This document shows positions 1-7,540 of a stretch of 64,000 nucleotides of DNA, one piece after another. Made by a program: the position numbers and the translations under genes. Source of the stretch: Thermoflexus sp. (lineage in GTDB: Bacteria > Chloroflexota > Anaerolineae > Aggregatilineales > Aggregatilineaceae); the NCBI GenBank assembly GCA_020724465.1, contig DYGX01000013.1:30901-94900 (forward strand), read 5' to 3'. The notes under the pieces were generated by a model, which was not told the origin of the DNA, did not search any database, and saw nothing but the letters and a program-made list of their open reading frames with translations. Position 1 is the stretch's first letter; each line of letters starts with the position of its first letter.

Positions 1-353
1 GCAGCCAAGGGCAGCTAACAGCAGCTAACAACAGCTAAAGACAGCCAAAAGCAGCCAAGGGCAGCTAACAGCAGCTAACAACAGCTAAAGACAGCCAAAA
101 GCAGCACAAAAGCCGCCAGGACATGTGATGTAACCCGCTGCGGCTGCGCCAAACGCGGGATGGTTTGGCAGCGGGCCCAAGCCCGGCCCCTGCACATGGC
201 ACCAGATTTCCCCGCGCTCCGGTCTGCAAAACTCATCGCGTCTTCTATAGCAGCACAAAAGCAGCCAGGGCGCGTGGCGGCTCCTCGCTGCTTTTTGCTG
301 TTCATCGCTGTTTTTAGCTGCTTCTTGCTGCTTCTTGCTATTCCTCGCTGCCC
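1..353. repeat. Decamer inverted-array element, locus A (may continue left of the window)
   Basis: This gene-free stretch is an ordered array. Positions 1-110 are eleven 10-bp units of the form RCAGCYAARR, and 51-100 is an exact copy of 1-50, so five decamers form a 50-bp higher-order unit. Positions 281-350 hold seven units in the opposite orientation (YTYYTNGCTG), ending three bases before the stop codon of the minus-strand gene at 354. A 20-bp sequence at 101-120 recurs at 250-269 with one mismatch and brackets 129 bp of unrelated sequence. That inner segment has an 8-bp hairpin stem (CCCGCTGC at 134-141, GCAGCGGG at 168-175). A unit of ten bases cannot be a coding repeat. Related elements lie at 33243-33360 and 42717-42884. 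Confidence 0.9.
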
Positions 354-941
354 TCAGGGCGAGATGGCGCCGTACATCCACCAGAACTCGTCGCGCGGGT
401 AGACCTCTTGCAGCAGCGGATCGGTGATGAACGGCCCATCCGTCAGCAGGCGGCGAAGCTGCGTGTCAAGCTGGCGCAGCCGGGTCTGATGCTCGGGACT
501 GAGCACGTCGAGCCTGGCCGCCTCGCGGCTCAGGTGCTCGATAATCAGACGCTTCTCCGCTTGAACCGGGTACTCTTCGGCGCAGGACGCCCGTTTTTCG
601 CGGCAGTCTTCAAGATAGCGTTGGAGCGCGTTGAGACGGGCTTCGAGTTCCTGCTGGAGCTTCATCTCGTAATGCACGCTCCATTCGGACTGCTCGGCCT
701 CGAAGTTGATGCGCGCGTCCTGCACCATGTTCTGCTGTTCGGGCGAGAGATGGTCGCGCAGGCGCTCCAGGCGATACAGGCGCATCAGCAGCCCGCCGAC
801 CGTCAGGCGCGGGAGATCGCCGGAGAGATAGCCGTACAGCTCTTTTTCGTAGAGATACGGCGTCAGGTTGGCGGCCATCGCGCCCAGCGCACGCACATCG
901 CGCGCCAGGTCGTACGCCAGCGCCGGCGACTTGTCCGTCAT
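354..941 (-). CDS. Hypothetical protein with coiled-coil character
   Basis: A 195-residue protein that I do not recognise. The start chosen is the ATG at 941 (MTDKSPALAY), preceded by AAAGGT. An upstream in-frame start at 1055 would overlap the neighbouring gene and add a low-complexity arginine-rich leader. The sequence has no signal peptide or membrane segment. Residues from about 70 to 170 are rich in E, R, Q and L with heptad-like spacing, suggesting helical or coiled-coil structure. The C-terminus is aromatic (EFWWMYGAISP). It lies 37 bp downstream of another hypothetical gene (979-1383) and is probably co-transcribed with it. Its stop codon touches decamer element A. Confidence 0.6.
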   Translation of the reverse strand: MTDKSPALAYDLARDVRALGAMAANLTPYLYEKELYGYLSGDLPRLTVGGLLMRLYRLERLRDHLSPEQQNMVQDARINFEAEQSEWSVHYEMKLQQELEARLNALQRYLEDCREKRASCAEEYPVQAEKRLIIEHLSREAARLDVLSPEHQTRLRQLDTQLRRLLTDGPFITDPLLQEVYPRDEFWWMYGAISP

Positions 942-978
942 CGGCTGCGACCTTTCGCTGACCCGGTCCCGCTCTCGT

Positions 979-1383
979 TCATTTGGTGTACCGCCTGATG
1001 CTCTGGTAATTCGGGTTACCCTGAATCGCCTGCAGGCGCTCGTGCACATTGGCAAAATACCAGTGCGTCACCTGCTGGCCGTCCGGCTGGATGTACGACA
1101 CCGCCGGCAAAAAGCCGAGGATTTCCTGAATGCCCACCAGCAACTGGTCGGTGTTGGGGCCGGGCGTCGTTGTCAGCGTGAAGTAATCTTGGGGAACCCA
1201 CTCAATCGTCAGTGGCTGGCCGCGCCAGACACCAACCATTTTGAAGGGCGGCTCCGCGCTGACACAGTCAAAATATACATCCGCGATGCGGTGCGCCCAG
1301 AAGGTGTGGTTGACACGCTCTTCCAACAGGTACGCGCTGTGCTCCGGCTCTGCGTAAAACCAGGTCGTCGCATTAGTCGCCAT
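979..1383 (-). CDS. Hypothetical protein
   Basis: A 134-residue soluble protein of unknown function. The ATG at 1383 has a strong ribosome-binding site (AGGAGG) eight to ten bases upstream. The sequence is rich in aromatic residues and mixes beta-prone and helical stretches. No catalytic or metal-binding motif is visible and there is no signal peptide. It is the first gene of a probable two-gene minus-strand unit with the hypothetical gene at 354-941. It is divergent from the membrane-protein gene at 1577, so the 193-bp gap between them should hold both promoters. Confidence 0.6.
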   Translation of the reverse strand: MATNATTWFYAEPEHSAYLLEERVNHTFWAHRIADVYFDCVSAEPPFKMVGVWRGQPLTIEWVPQDYFTLTTTPGPNTDQLLVGIQEILGFLPAVSYIQPDGQQVTHWYFANVHERLQAIQGNPNYQSIRRYTK

Positions 1384-1503
1384 TCTTAGAAGATTTCGCC
1401 TCCTGCCATACCTGCCGCACGCGCTCCATCATACCACCAAACCGGGCAGCGCGGCTACTGCCGCGCTCGCAGCAGGGGCCAATTCGAACACTTTGGCGGG
1501 CTG

Positions 1504-1520
1504 CCGTGTATACTACACGG
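1504..1520 (+). promoter_or_regulatory. Palindrome over a -10 box (candidate operator)
   Basis: CCGTGTA-TAC-TACACGG is a perfect 7-bp inverted repeat. It overlaps TATACT (1509-1514), a good -10 box for the membrane-protein gene at 1577. No convincing -35 lies 17 bp upstream. The symmetry over a -10 box suggests a repressor site, but no regulator gene is adjacent. Confidence 0.5.
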
Positions 1521-1576
1521 ACTCGCCGCGCCCCCCAACCAAGCGGGAGCGCATCAGAACAGAAAGCGCACTCGAC

Positions 1577-1999
1577 ATGAGCGGATTCGCCTGGCTGGGG
1601 GTGACCATCAGCGCCTTCATCAGCACCCTGGCCGTCGGCTCGTGGCTGGTGATGGCCGTGCCCTATTTTGACGACGCGCCGTTCCTCACCGACCTGCGCC
1701 GCCGCGCCGGCTGCGCGCTGCAGCTTGGCCTGCTGATCTTCGGCGCCTTTTTCGCCCTCTTCTACGTCGCCGCGCAGACCCTCAACGAGCGCACCGCCGG
1801 CCCGCTGATCGCCCTGTCGGGGCTGGTCGTCGTGCTGCCGATCAGCATGCTGCTGGGCACCGAAACCTGGGACCGCTACAACGGGCACGGCATGAACAAA
1901 GTGCCGGGCTTGCAGGCCGTTGCGGTGGCGACCGGGATCGGCCTGGCCGAGCTGGGCGCTTTTGGCGCGCTCTTTGTCCTGCTGTTCAAGCTCGGCTAG
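1577..1999 (+). CDS. Small integral membrane protein, four predicted segments
   Basis: A 140-residue protein with four hydrophobic segments at roughly residues 5-28, 46-68, 76-96 and 112-138, so it is probably a polytopic membrane protein. The ATG at 1577 (MSGFAWLGVT) is preferred because the upstream in-frame extension is charged and covers the palindromic promoter at 1504-1520. The loop between segments 3 and 4 contains WDRYNGHG. I do not recognise the family and see no catalytic motif. It is transcribed alone and converges on the tail-tube-like gene that ends at 2019. Confidence 0.55.
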   Translation: MSGFAWLGVTISAFISTLAVGSWLVMAVPYFDDAPFLTDLRRRAGCALQLGLLIFGAFFALFYVAAQTLNERTAGPLIALSGLVVVLPISMLLGTETWDRYNGHGMNKVPGLQAVAVATGIGLAELGAFGALFVLLFKLG

Positions 2000-2018
2000 C
2001 GGCGCCGGACGCGCTCCC

Positions 2019-2444
2019 TCAGGCGTCCGCCCAGATCTCCTCGACACTGCCATACTGGATCGTCCAGCGTTCCTCGATCAGCACCTCGCTGGCGCTGTCG
2101 AAGTCCGAATAGCTGATCTGGCTGAGCCAGGCGTCGCGGTAGACCCAGCGGCGGGTTTCCTCGCCTTCGTCCAGCGCCACAACCGCCAGCGTGCGTGTGG
2201 CGCGCCCGCCGGGGTCCGCCAGCGTCTCGCGCACCCAACGATTGGCCGGCAGGTTCGGATCGCGCTGAACCATCTTGCTGATCACCAGCGGAGGGTGGGT
2301 CCGCTGGCCGTCCGCGCCGAGCGCCAGGCTGCACAAGCCGCTCACGCCGAAAACCCCGCTCACCACCTCGCCTTCCAGCTCTACCGCGAACTCGTTCGCC
2401 GAGAGGCTGTCTACGGCCCGGATACTCGACTGCTCGTCGGTCAT
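2019..2444 (-). CDS. Phage tail-tube (gp19-like) family protein, orphan
   Basis: A 141-residue protein resembling the T4 gp19 / contractile-injection tube family. The family pattern is a strand ending in a V.GL motif, a central region, then a W..AW-type segment and a C-terminal E..I..YG strand. Here these read EFAVELEGEVVSGVFGVSGL near the N-terminus, then RRWVYRDAWLSQISYSDFD and IQYGSVEEIW. The ATG at 2444 follows GGAG; the longer frame from 2495 lacks a ribosome-binding site. Tube proteins of this family stack as hexamers in phage tails and injection systems. No sheath, baseplate, spike or ATPase gene lies nearby, so the role is open. The assignment rests on motif recall and is moderate. 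Confidence 0.5.
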   Translation of the reverse strand: MTDEQSSIRAVDSLSANEFAVELEGEVVSGVFGVSGLCSLALGADGQRTHPPLVISKMVQRDPNLPANRWVRETLADPGGRATRTLAVVALDEGEETRRWVYRDAWLSQISYSDFDSASEVLIEERWTIQYGSVEEIWADA

Positions 2445-2480
2445 GGTGGTCGCTCCTCGTGTGTAACCTGTCCTAGGCTG

Positions 2481-2509
2481 AGTATACCCTGGCAAGGGAG
2501 CTGGCCCAA
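2481..2509 (-). promoter_or_regulatory. Promoter for the gp19-like gene
   Basis: On the minus strand, TTGGGC (2504-2509) and TATACT (2481-2486) are separated by 17 bp. The start codon is at 2444. The site lies in the short gap after the aspS stop codon, so the orphan gene can be expressed independently of aspS. Confidence 0.6.
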
Positions 2510-2525
2510 TTCAGGCGGCGGGCCG

Positions 2526-4307
2526 CTAGCCGCCGGTGCTGTCAACGACGCGAATGTGCAGCTCGGCAAGTTGTTGCGGATCGACCTCGGACGGCGCCCC
2601 GGCCATCAGGTCGGCGGCCTGCTGCGTCTTCGGGAAGGCGATCACCTCGCGGATGTTCGGCTCGCCCGCCAGGAGCATCACTAGGCGGTCGATGCCGGGC
2701 GCAATGCCCCCATGCGGCGGCGTGCCATACTCGAACGCTTCCAGCATGTGGCCGAAGCGCTGCTTGGCGTCTTCGACGTCCAGCCCGATCAGCCCAAAGA
2801 TCTTCTCCTGGATGGCGCGGTCGTGGATTCGGATGCTGCCCCCCGCGATCTCGTAGCCGTTACACGCCAGGTCGTACTGCTGGCCGCGCGCCTTGCCGGG
2901 ATCGGTGTCCAGCAGCGGCACGTCTTCCCACATCGGCGCGGTGAACAGATGATGGCTGGGGTCCCAACGCTGCTCCTCGGCGTTCCACTCGAACAGCGGG
3001 AAGTCGACAATCCAGCAGAACGCGATCTTCTTGGGGTCGGCCAGCCCCAGGCGGCTCGCCAGCGTCCGGCGCAGCGTGTCGAGCGCGGCGCAGACCACCG
3101 GCGCCGTATCCGCTACGATCAGGATCAGGTCGCCGGGCGCGGCGCCCATGCGCTCGACGATCGCCTGAAGCTGTTCCGCGCTGAAGTACTTGGCGATGGG
3201 CGAGCGGACCGGCCCTTCCTCGCCCGGTTCGACGGCCATCCACGCCAGCCCCTTGGCGCCCTCGGCCTGCGCCAGCACCCCAAGCTCGTCGATCTGCTTG
3301 CGGCTGTAGCTGGCACAGCCCGGCGCGGCAAGGGCGCGGACTGTGTTCCCCGCCGCGACTGCGTCCGCGAACACGCGGAACGACGACGCCCCGGCGATGT
3401 CGCTCAGGTCTACAATCTCCATCCCATACCGCAGATCGGGCTTGTCGGTCCCGAAACGGCGCAACACCTCGTCGTGGCTCAGACGCGGGAAAGGCTTGGT
3501 CACCAGCTCGAGGTCGGTCAGCTCTTCGACGATGCGGATCATCATGTCCTCGATCAGGTTCATGACATCCTCGCGCTCGACGAAGCTCATCTCCAGGTCA
3601 AGCTGGGTGAATTCCGGCTGGCGATCGCCGCGCTGGTCTTCGTCGCGGAAGCAGCGCGCGATCTGGAAGTAGCGCTCGTAGCCCGCCACCATCAGAAGCT
3701 GCTTGAGCTGCTGGGGGCTTTGCGGCAGCGCGAAAAACTTGCCGGGATGGATGCGGCTGGGCACCAGATAGTCGCGCGCGCCTTCGGGCGTGGTCTTGAA
3801 CAGGATCGGCGTCTCGATCTCGATGAAGCCGCGATCCGACAGATAGTTGCGAATAAAGCGGATCACATTGTGACGCAGGATCAGGTTGCGCTGCATCGAC
3901 GGGCGGCGCAGGTCCAGATAGCGGTAGCGCATGCGCAGCGCCTCGTCGACATTTTCGTCCTTGTTGATGTAGAAGGGGGGTGTCTTGGCCCGGTTGAGGA
4001 CGGTCAGCGTGCTGACTTCCAGCTCGACTTCGCCGGTCGGCAGGTCAGGGTTAACCATGCCTGCGGGCCGGGCCACGACCGTGCCCGTCACCTGGATCAC
4101 CCACTCGGAGCGCACGTCGCGCGCCAGGGCGTGCGCCTCGGGCGCGGATGCCTGATCGACTTTCAACTGCATGATCCCGGAGCGGTCGCGCAGGTCCAGG
4201 AAGACCAGACCGGCGTGGTCGCGCCAGCGGTGCACCCATCCCGCGAGGGTGACCTGCTGGCCGGCGTGTTCGAGACGCAGCTCGCCACACTGATGTGTCT
4301 TCAACAT
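2526..4307 (-). CDS. aspS: Aspartyl-tRNA synthetase, probably non-discriminating
   Basis: A 593-residue class II synthetase of the bacterial type. It has an N-terminal OB-fold anticodon-binding domain (about 1-110), a catalytic domain with motif 2 (FRDED) and motif 3 ([13 protein letters not shown]), and the inserted GAD domain that gives bacterial AspRS its roughly 590-residue length. It charges tRNA-Asp with aspartate in the cytosol. His31 (RDHAG) and Gly83 (RPAGM) are the residues reported for the relaxed Pseudomonas aeruginosa enzyme. Enzymes of that kind also make Asp-tRNA-Asn for GatCAB amidation, so this one is predicted to be non-discriminating. The ATG at 4307 follows a GGGGT site. 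The gene is probably transcribed alone, 190 bp from the DUF4870 gene upstream. Confidence 0.95.
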   Translation of the reverse strand: MLKTHQCGELRLEHAGQQVTLAGWVHRWRDHAGLVFLDLRDRSGIMQLKVDQASAPEAHALARDVRSEWVIQVTGTVVARPAGMVNPDLPTGEVELEVSTLTVLNRAKTPPFYINKDENVDEALRMRYRYLDLRRPSMQRNLILRHNVIRFIRNYLSDRGFIEIETPILFKTTPEGARDYLVPSRIHPGKFFALPQSPQQLKQLLMVAGYERYFQIARCFRDEDQRGDRQPEFTQLDLEMSFVEREDVMNLIEDMMIRIVEELTDLELVTKPFPRLSHDEVLRRFGTDKPDLRYGMEIVDLSDIAGASSFRVFADAVAAGNTVRALAAPGCASYSRKQIDELGVLAQAEGAKGLAWMAVEPGEEGPVRSPIAKYFSAEQLQAIVERMGAAPGDLILIVADTAPVVCAALDTLRRTLASRLGLADPKKIAFCWIVDFPLFEWNAEEQRWDPSHHLFTAPMWEDVPLLDTDPGKARGQQYDLACNGYEIAGGSIRIHDRAIQEKIFGLIGLDVEDAKQRFGHMLEAFEYGTPPHGGIAPGIDRLVMLLAGEPNIREVIAFPKTQQAADLMAGAPSEVDPQQLAELHIRVVDSTGG

Positions 4308-4334
4308 ACGGGCAACCCCCTATGTGGTATCAGT

Positions 4335-4358
4335 GCAGGCGCGGTGGTCCGCGCCTGC
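4335..4358 (-). promoter_or_regulatory. Perfect hairpin in the aspS leader
   Basis: GCAGGCGCGG and CCGCGCCTGC form a perfect 10-bp stem with a TGGT/ACCA loop, 28 bases upstream of the aspS start codon. No T-box motif or T-run accompanies it. It could be a leader attenuation or stability hairpin, or part of a terminator. Confidence 0.45.
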
Positions 4359-4433
4359 GAAGCTGTTGGTTCGGGAACGTGGATTAGCGTGCGGAAAAGA
4401 GTAACACACACCCGATGGTTCCGGCAAGACAAC

Positions 4434-4462
4434 GCGCCCCCGATCGCAAAAATCGAGGGCGC
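4434..4462 (-). terminator. Possible terminator hairpin after the DUF4870 gene
   Basis: GCGCCC...GGGCGC continues, after one mismatch, into CGAT...ATCG around a short A/T-rich loop. It lies 37 bp past the stop codon at 4499 in the minus direction. There is no T-tract after the stem, so an intrinsic terminator is uncertain. Confidence 0.4.
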
Positions 4463-4498
4463 GGCAGGGATGCGCAATCAGGGGTGCGCGGCGGGCAA

Positions 4499-5227
4499 TC
4501 AGGCAGCGCCGACGAGCTGGCGCTCGACCCAGCGCGCGATGTACGGGTAGCGGTAGTCGTGACCGTTCCACGTCTCGATGGTGGCGATCAGTGAGTAGAT
4601 GATCATGCCCAGCGGCAGCGCGAACGACGCCACAAATGCCAGCGCGCCCAGCAGCAAGATCATCGGGAACAGCACCGCCCCCACCACCAGCAGAATCAGC
4701 ACCAGCGACACCAGCAGCATCAGCCCCCAGGCGATGCCGCCGACCAGCAGCAGGGTGAACCAGCCCACCGTGCCGACAAGCTGGATCGTGAACGCCTGGA
4801 GCGCGTGAAACGCCACATAGTCCGAGCGGTTGCGGAAGGCCAGGTAGATTAGCAGCGGGATGAAGATGGTCACCAGCGTGCCCGCGCCAAAGCTTGGCAG
4901 CGCGACCGCCGCCGTCAGCAGCGTGCTGGCGTGGGCCAGCGCCGCCCAGCGCCGCTCGTTGGAATCCACATCCCACCGCTTGGCCTTGGCCGGCTTGCGC
5001 GCCGGGGCCGGCGCTTCGATCACCGGCTCCTCGCGCGTCCCGGAATAGCGCTGCTCATATTCGCGCACGACAGCGTCGACTTCGTCGACCCGCTGCTCAA
5101 GCTGCTCCATAGCCGCGCGCAGGCGCGACGGCACCGGGACGGCTTCGTTGCTCGCGCTGCTGTCCGCCGGGGCTGCGGAATCGGTGGCGTCGAGTTCGTC
5201 TGGCGTGCGATTCAAGTCATCCATCAT
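4499..5227 (-). CDS. DUF4870 domain membrane protein with N-terminal coiled coil
   Basis: A 242-residue protein. Residues 1-85 are acidic and low-complexity, with a helical E/R-rich stretch (about 34-62) likely to form a coiled coil. A lysine/alanine linker follows. Residues 92-240 match the DUF4870 (Tic20-like) pattern, with ERRWAALAHAS leading into the first membrane segment, FRNRSDYVAFHALQAF between segments, and three to four long hydrophobic helices. The family is of unknown function in the cytoplasmic membrane. AGGAG precedes tandem ATG codons at 5227 and 5224, and either could be used. It is separate from the divergent plus-strand genes that begin at 5383. Confidence 0.75.
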   Translation of the reverse strand: MMDDLNRTPDELDATDSAAPADSSASNEAVPVPSRLRAAMEQLEQRVDEVDAVVREYEQRYSGTREEPVIEAPAPARKPAKAKRWDVDSNERRWAALAHASTLLTAAVALPSFGAGTLVTIFIPLLIYLAFRNRSDYVAFHALQAFTIQLVGTVGWFTLLLVGGIAWGLMLLVSLVLILLVVGAVLFPMILLLGALAFVASFALPLGMIIYSLIATIETWNGHDYRYPYIARWVERQLVGAA

Positions 5228-5382
5228 GGCGCTCCTGCACGAACTGGATTGGCTGCAAACCCTGGGCTGACCAGGGCGTCATCTGCCGGGTTACTCACTA
5301 TGCTATACGCACAACGCGGCGTGGGGGTTGCAAGGCGGGCGCGCGCGGGTTACCGTATACTGGCGCAGGGAGGGCACAGGCT

Positions 5383-5604
5383 ATGTGGCGCTGGCTGGAC
5401 AACGACTTCACCTTCACCAAGCGGCTGCTGGGGGCGCTGCTGATCCTCGCCGGGCTGGTGGCCATCGCGGCCATGCTGGCCGCCGAAGTGCTGGACGCGG
5501 ACTCGGGCGGGTTTGGTCTGGTGCAGCAAGCCGGGGTTGCGCTGGGCGCGCTGAGCGCCCTGCTTGGGCTGACGCTGCTGCCCCTGGGCGACCGCCCCGC
5601 GTAG
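5383..5604 (+). CDS. Small two-segment membrane protein
   Basis: A 73-residue protein with two hydrophobic segments (about 13-34 and 46-67) joined by an acidic loop (EVLDADSGG). The ATG at 5383 follows a GGGAGGG site about twelve bases upstream. It ends 13 bp before the glycosyltransferase gene at 5618 and is probably co-transcribed with it, which suggests a membrane or envelope role. I do not recognise the family. Its size and context make it a plausible real gene, not a certain one. Confidence 0.55.
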   Translation: MWRWLDNDFTFTKRLLGALLILAGLVAIAAMLAAEVLDADSGGFGLVQQAGVALGALSALLGLTLLPLGDRPA

Positions 5605-5617
5605 CCTGTCGCGCGCC

Positions 5618-7537
5618 ATGATCGAGACACACACGCAGCCCGCCCCGCCGCCTCGCCCGCGCGCCCTGCTCGCCGGGCGCGCGCTGCTCGCGCTGGCGCT
5701 GGCGGTCATGATCGCGTACTTCCTGGTCTACATCGCCTATGCCGCCGGGCTGCTGCGCTTCCCCTTCGACTACGACCAGGGCGAGGGCTTCGAGCTGGTC
5801 GATACGGTCATGCTCAGCGAGGGGCGCTGGCCGTACCGCGACGCCGAAGTGTATCCCTTCTACGCCAGCAACTACCCGCCGCTCTACCACGTTCTGCTGA
5901 TCCCGTTCGCCTGGCTGTTCGGCCCGGCCTACTGGTACGGGCGGCTGGTGGGCTTTCTGGGCACGCTGGTCACCGCGGGCGCGATCGGCTATGCCGTCTG
6001 GCGGGCAGAGCGCCACCGGGCGATCGCGGTGCTGGCCGGGCTGGCGTTCCTGGCGTCGAACACGGTCTACCACGTGGGGCCGCTGTTCCGCCAGCACATG
6101 ACGATGGTGATGTTCGAGACTCTGGCGGTCGTCGCCCTGGCGGGCCTGCCGGAGCACCGCTACCCCACCCGGCGGCGGATGGTGATCGGGCTGGCGCTGC
6201 TGCTGGCAGCAGGCTACACCAAGCAGCTCGCCGTGGCGACCTGCGTCGCCGTCTTCGCCTGGCTGATGCTGCGCAGCCCGCGCCGCGCCCTGGCCTGGGG
6301 CGCGGCCTTCGCGGCGGTGGCGGGCGCGATCTTCATCTGGATCGACCGGGCGACCGGCGGGCAGTGGACGCTGCACATCATCGCGGCCAACGTCAACGAG
6401 TTTATGCCGCAGCAGGCGCTCGACCTGTACCGCCAGTGGTTCCGCCTGCACGCCCCGCTGATCCTGCTGGCGGCGCTGCTGGCGCTCTACGAGCTGTATT
6501 TCGCGCGGCTCTCGCTCTACAGCGTGTGGTGGGTGCTGGCGGTGGCGAACGGCGCGCTTTCTGGCAAATGGGGCGCGGGCGACAGTTACTTTGCCACGGC
6601 TATCGCGGCGACCTGCGTGCTGAGCGGGATCGCGGCGGCGCGCACCCTGCGCGGCGGCTGGACAATCCCCGGCGATCACCCCTTCGCGGCGCGGCTGGCC
6701 CGGCTGCGGGCATGGATCGAGGCGCGGCGCGCGGCGCGGCTGGCTGCGGCAGCCGTCGCCGTCCCCCTGCTGTACCTGTGGTACGGCGTGTCCGTGCTGC
6801 ACCTGCCGACCGAAGGGCCGGTCTTCGGACCCGTCGCCCGTGCGCTGGGCCTGGAGTCGTCCTACGGCGACCGCTACGCGTTCTACGATTCGGCGGGGTG
6901 GGTGCCCGGCTACGCGACCATCGGGCACATCCCCACCCAGCGCGACATCGACGCAGGCAAACAGATCGCCGCAATCGTGGCCGAGGGAGATCGCCCGGCC
7001 CTGAGCGAAGAAGCGGGCTTCAGCCTATACGCCGGCAAGGACGTGATCACCAACCCGACGCAGCTCAAGAATCTGTACGAGAACGGCCGCTACGACCCCT
7101 CGACCCTGATCGACGCCATCCGGGCGCACGCCTTCAACGTCGTTGTCTTCCGCGCCCAGTTCTACCCACCGCCCGTGCTGGACGCGATCTACGATGCCTA
7201 TTACCCCGACGAAGCGATCTGGATGAACGGCTTCAACTATGAGATCTGGCGGCCCGCGCCCGCGCAGGTGCCGGACGGCGCGTTTGACACTGCGCTGCGC
7301 GCGCTGGCGCCGGGCGAATCGGCCTCGGCGGCGGTCGCCGCGTCGCCCGCGGCGGCCGCCCGCTGGCTGACCCATGGCCTGAGCCGCCACGGCTGGGAGC
7401 GCGTGAGCGAGCCGGGCGCCGGGGACGGGGACGGCTGTCGCGCGGATGCGTATGCCCGCGCGGGCGAGCGCCTGTCGGCGACGCTATGCCCGGCGGGGAA
7501 GGTCATGACGATCACGCTGACGCTCGAAACGGATTGA
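5618..7537 (+). CDS. GT-C fold membrane glycosyltransferase (GT39/PMT-like)
   Basis: A 639-residue polytopic protein. The N-terminal segment is followed by an external loop with acidic residues (FPFDYDQGEGFELVD) in the position of the catalytic aspartate loop of GT-C enzymes. About ten hydrophobic helices run to residue 400. A C-terminal soluble domain of about 220 residues follows. Such enzymes move sugars from polyprenyl-phosphate carriers onto lipid or protein acceptors on the outer face of the membrane. Donor and acceptor cannot be told from sequence. The gene is followed after three bases by a second GT-C gene, so the two are surely one operon. The extreme C-terminus is alanine-rich and less conserved-looking. 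Confidence 0.7.
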   Translation: MIETHTQPAPPPRPRALLAGRALLALALAVMIAYFLVYIAYAAGLLRFPFDYDQGEGFELVDTVMLSEGRWPYRDAEVYPFYASNYPPLYHVLLIPFAWLFGPAYWYGRLVGFLGTLVTAGAIGYAVWRAERHRAIAVLAGLAFLASNTVYHVGPLFRQHMTMVMFETLAVVALAGLPEHRYPTRRRMVIGLALLLAAGYTKQLAVATCVAVFAWLMLRSPRRALAWGAAFAAVAGAIFIWIDRATGGQWTLHIIAANVNEFMPQQALDLYRQWFRLHAPLILLAALLALYELYFARLSLYSVWWVLAVANGALSGKWGAGDSYFATAIAATCVLSGIAAARTLRGGWTIPGDHPFAARLARLRAWIEARRAARLAAAAVAVPLLYLWYGVSVLHLPTEGPVFGPVARALGLESSYGDRYAFYDSAGWVPGYATIGHIPTQRDIDAGKQIAAIVAEGDRPALSEEAGFSLYAGKDVITNPTQLKNLYENGRYDPSTLIDAIRAHAFNVVVFRAQFYPPPVLDAIYDAYYPDEAIWMNGFNYEIWRPAPAQVPDGAFDTALRALAPGESASAAVAASPAAAARWLTHGLSRHGWERVSEPGAGDGDGCRADAYARAGERLSATLCPAGKVMTITLTLETD

Positions 7538-7540
7538 CAC

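Noticed and set aside
1-113. Decamer array as a CRISPR
   Set aside because: The units are 10 bp with no unique spacers and no cas genes are present.
4308-4498. aspS leader as a T-box
   Set aside because: There is a perfect hairpin (4335-4358), but no AGGGTGGNACCGCG motif, stem I features or T-tailed terminator.
2712-4550. A 612-residue reading frame on the plus strand
   Set aside because: Antisense to aspS, with the same third-position GC pattern and no recognisable domain.
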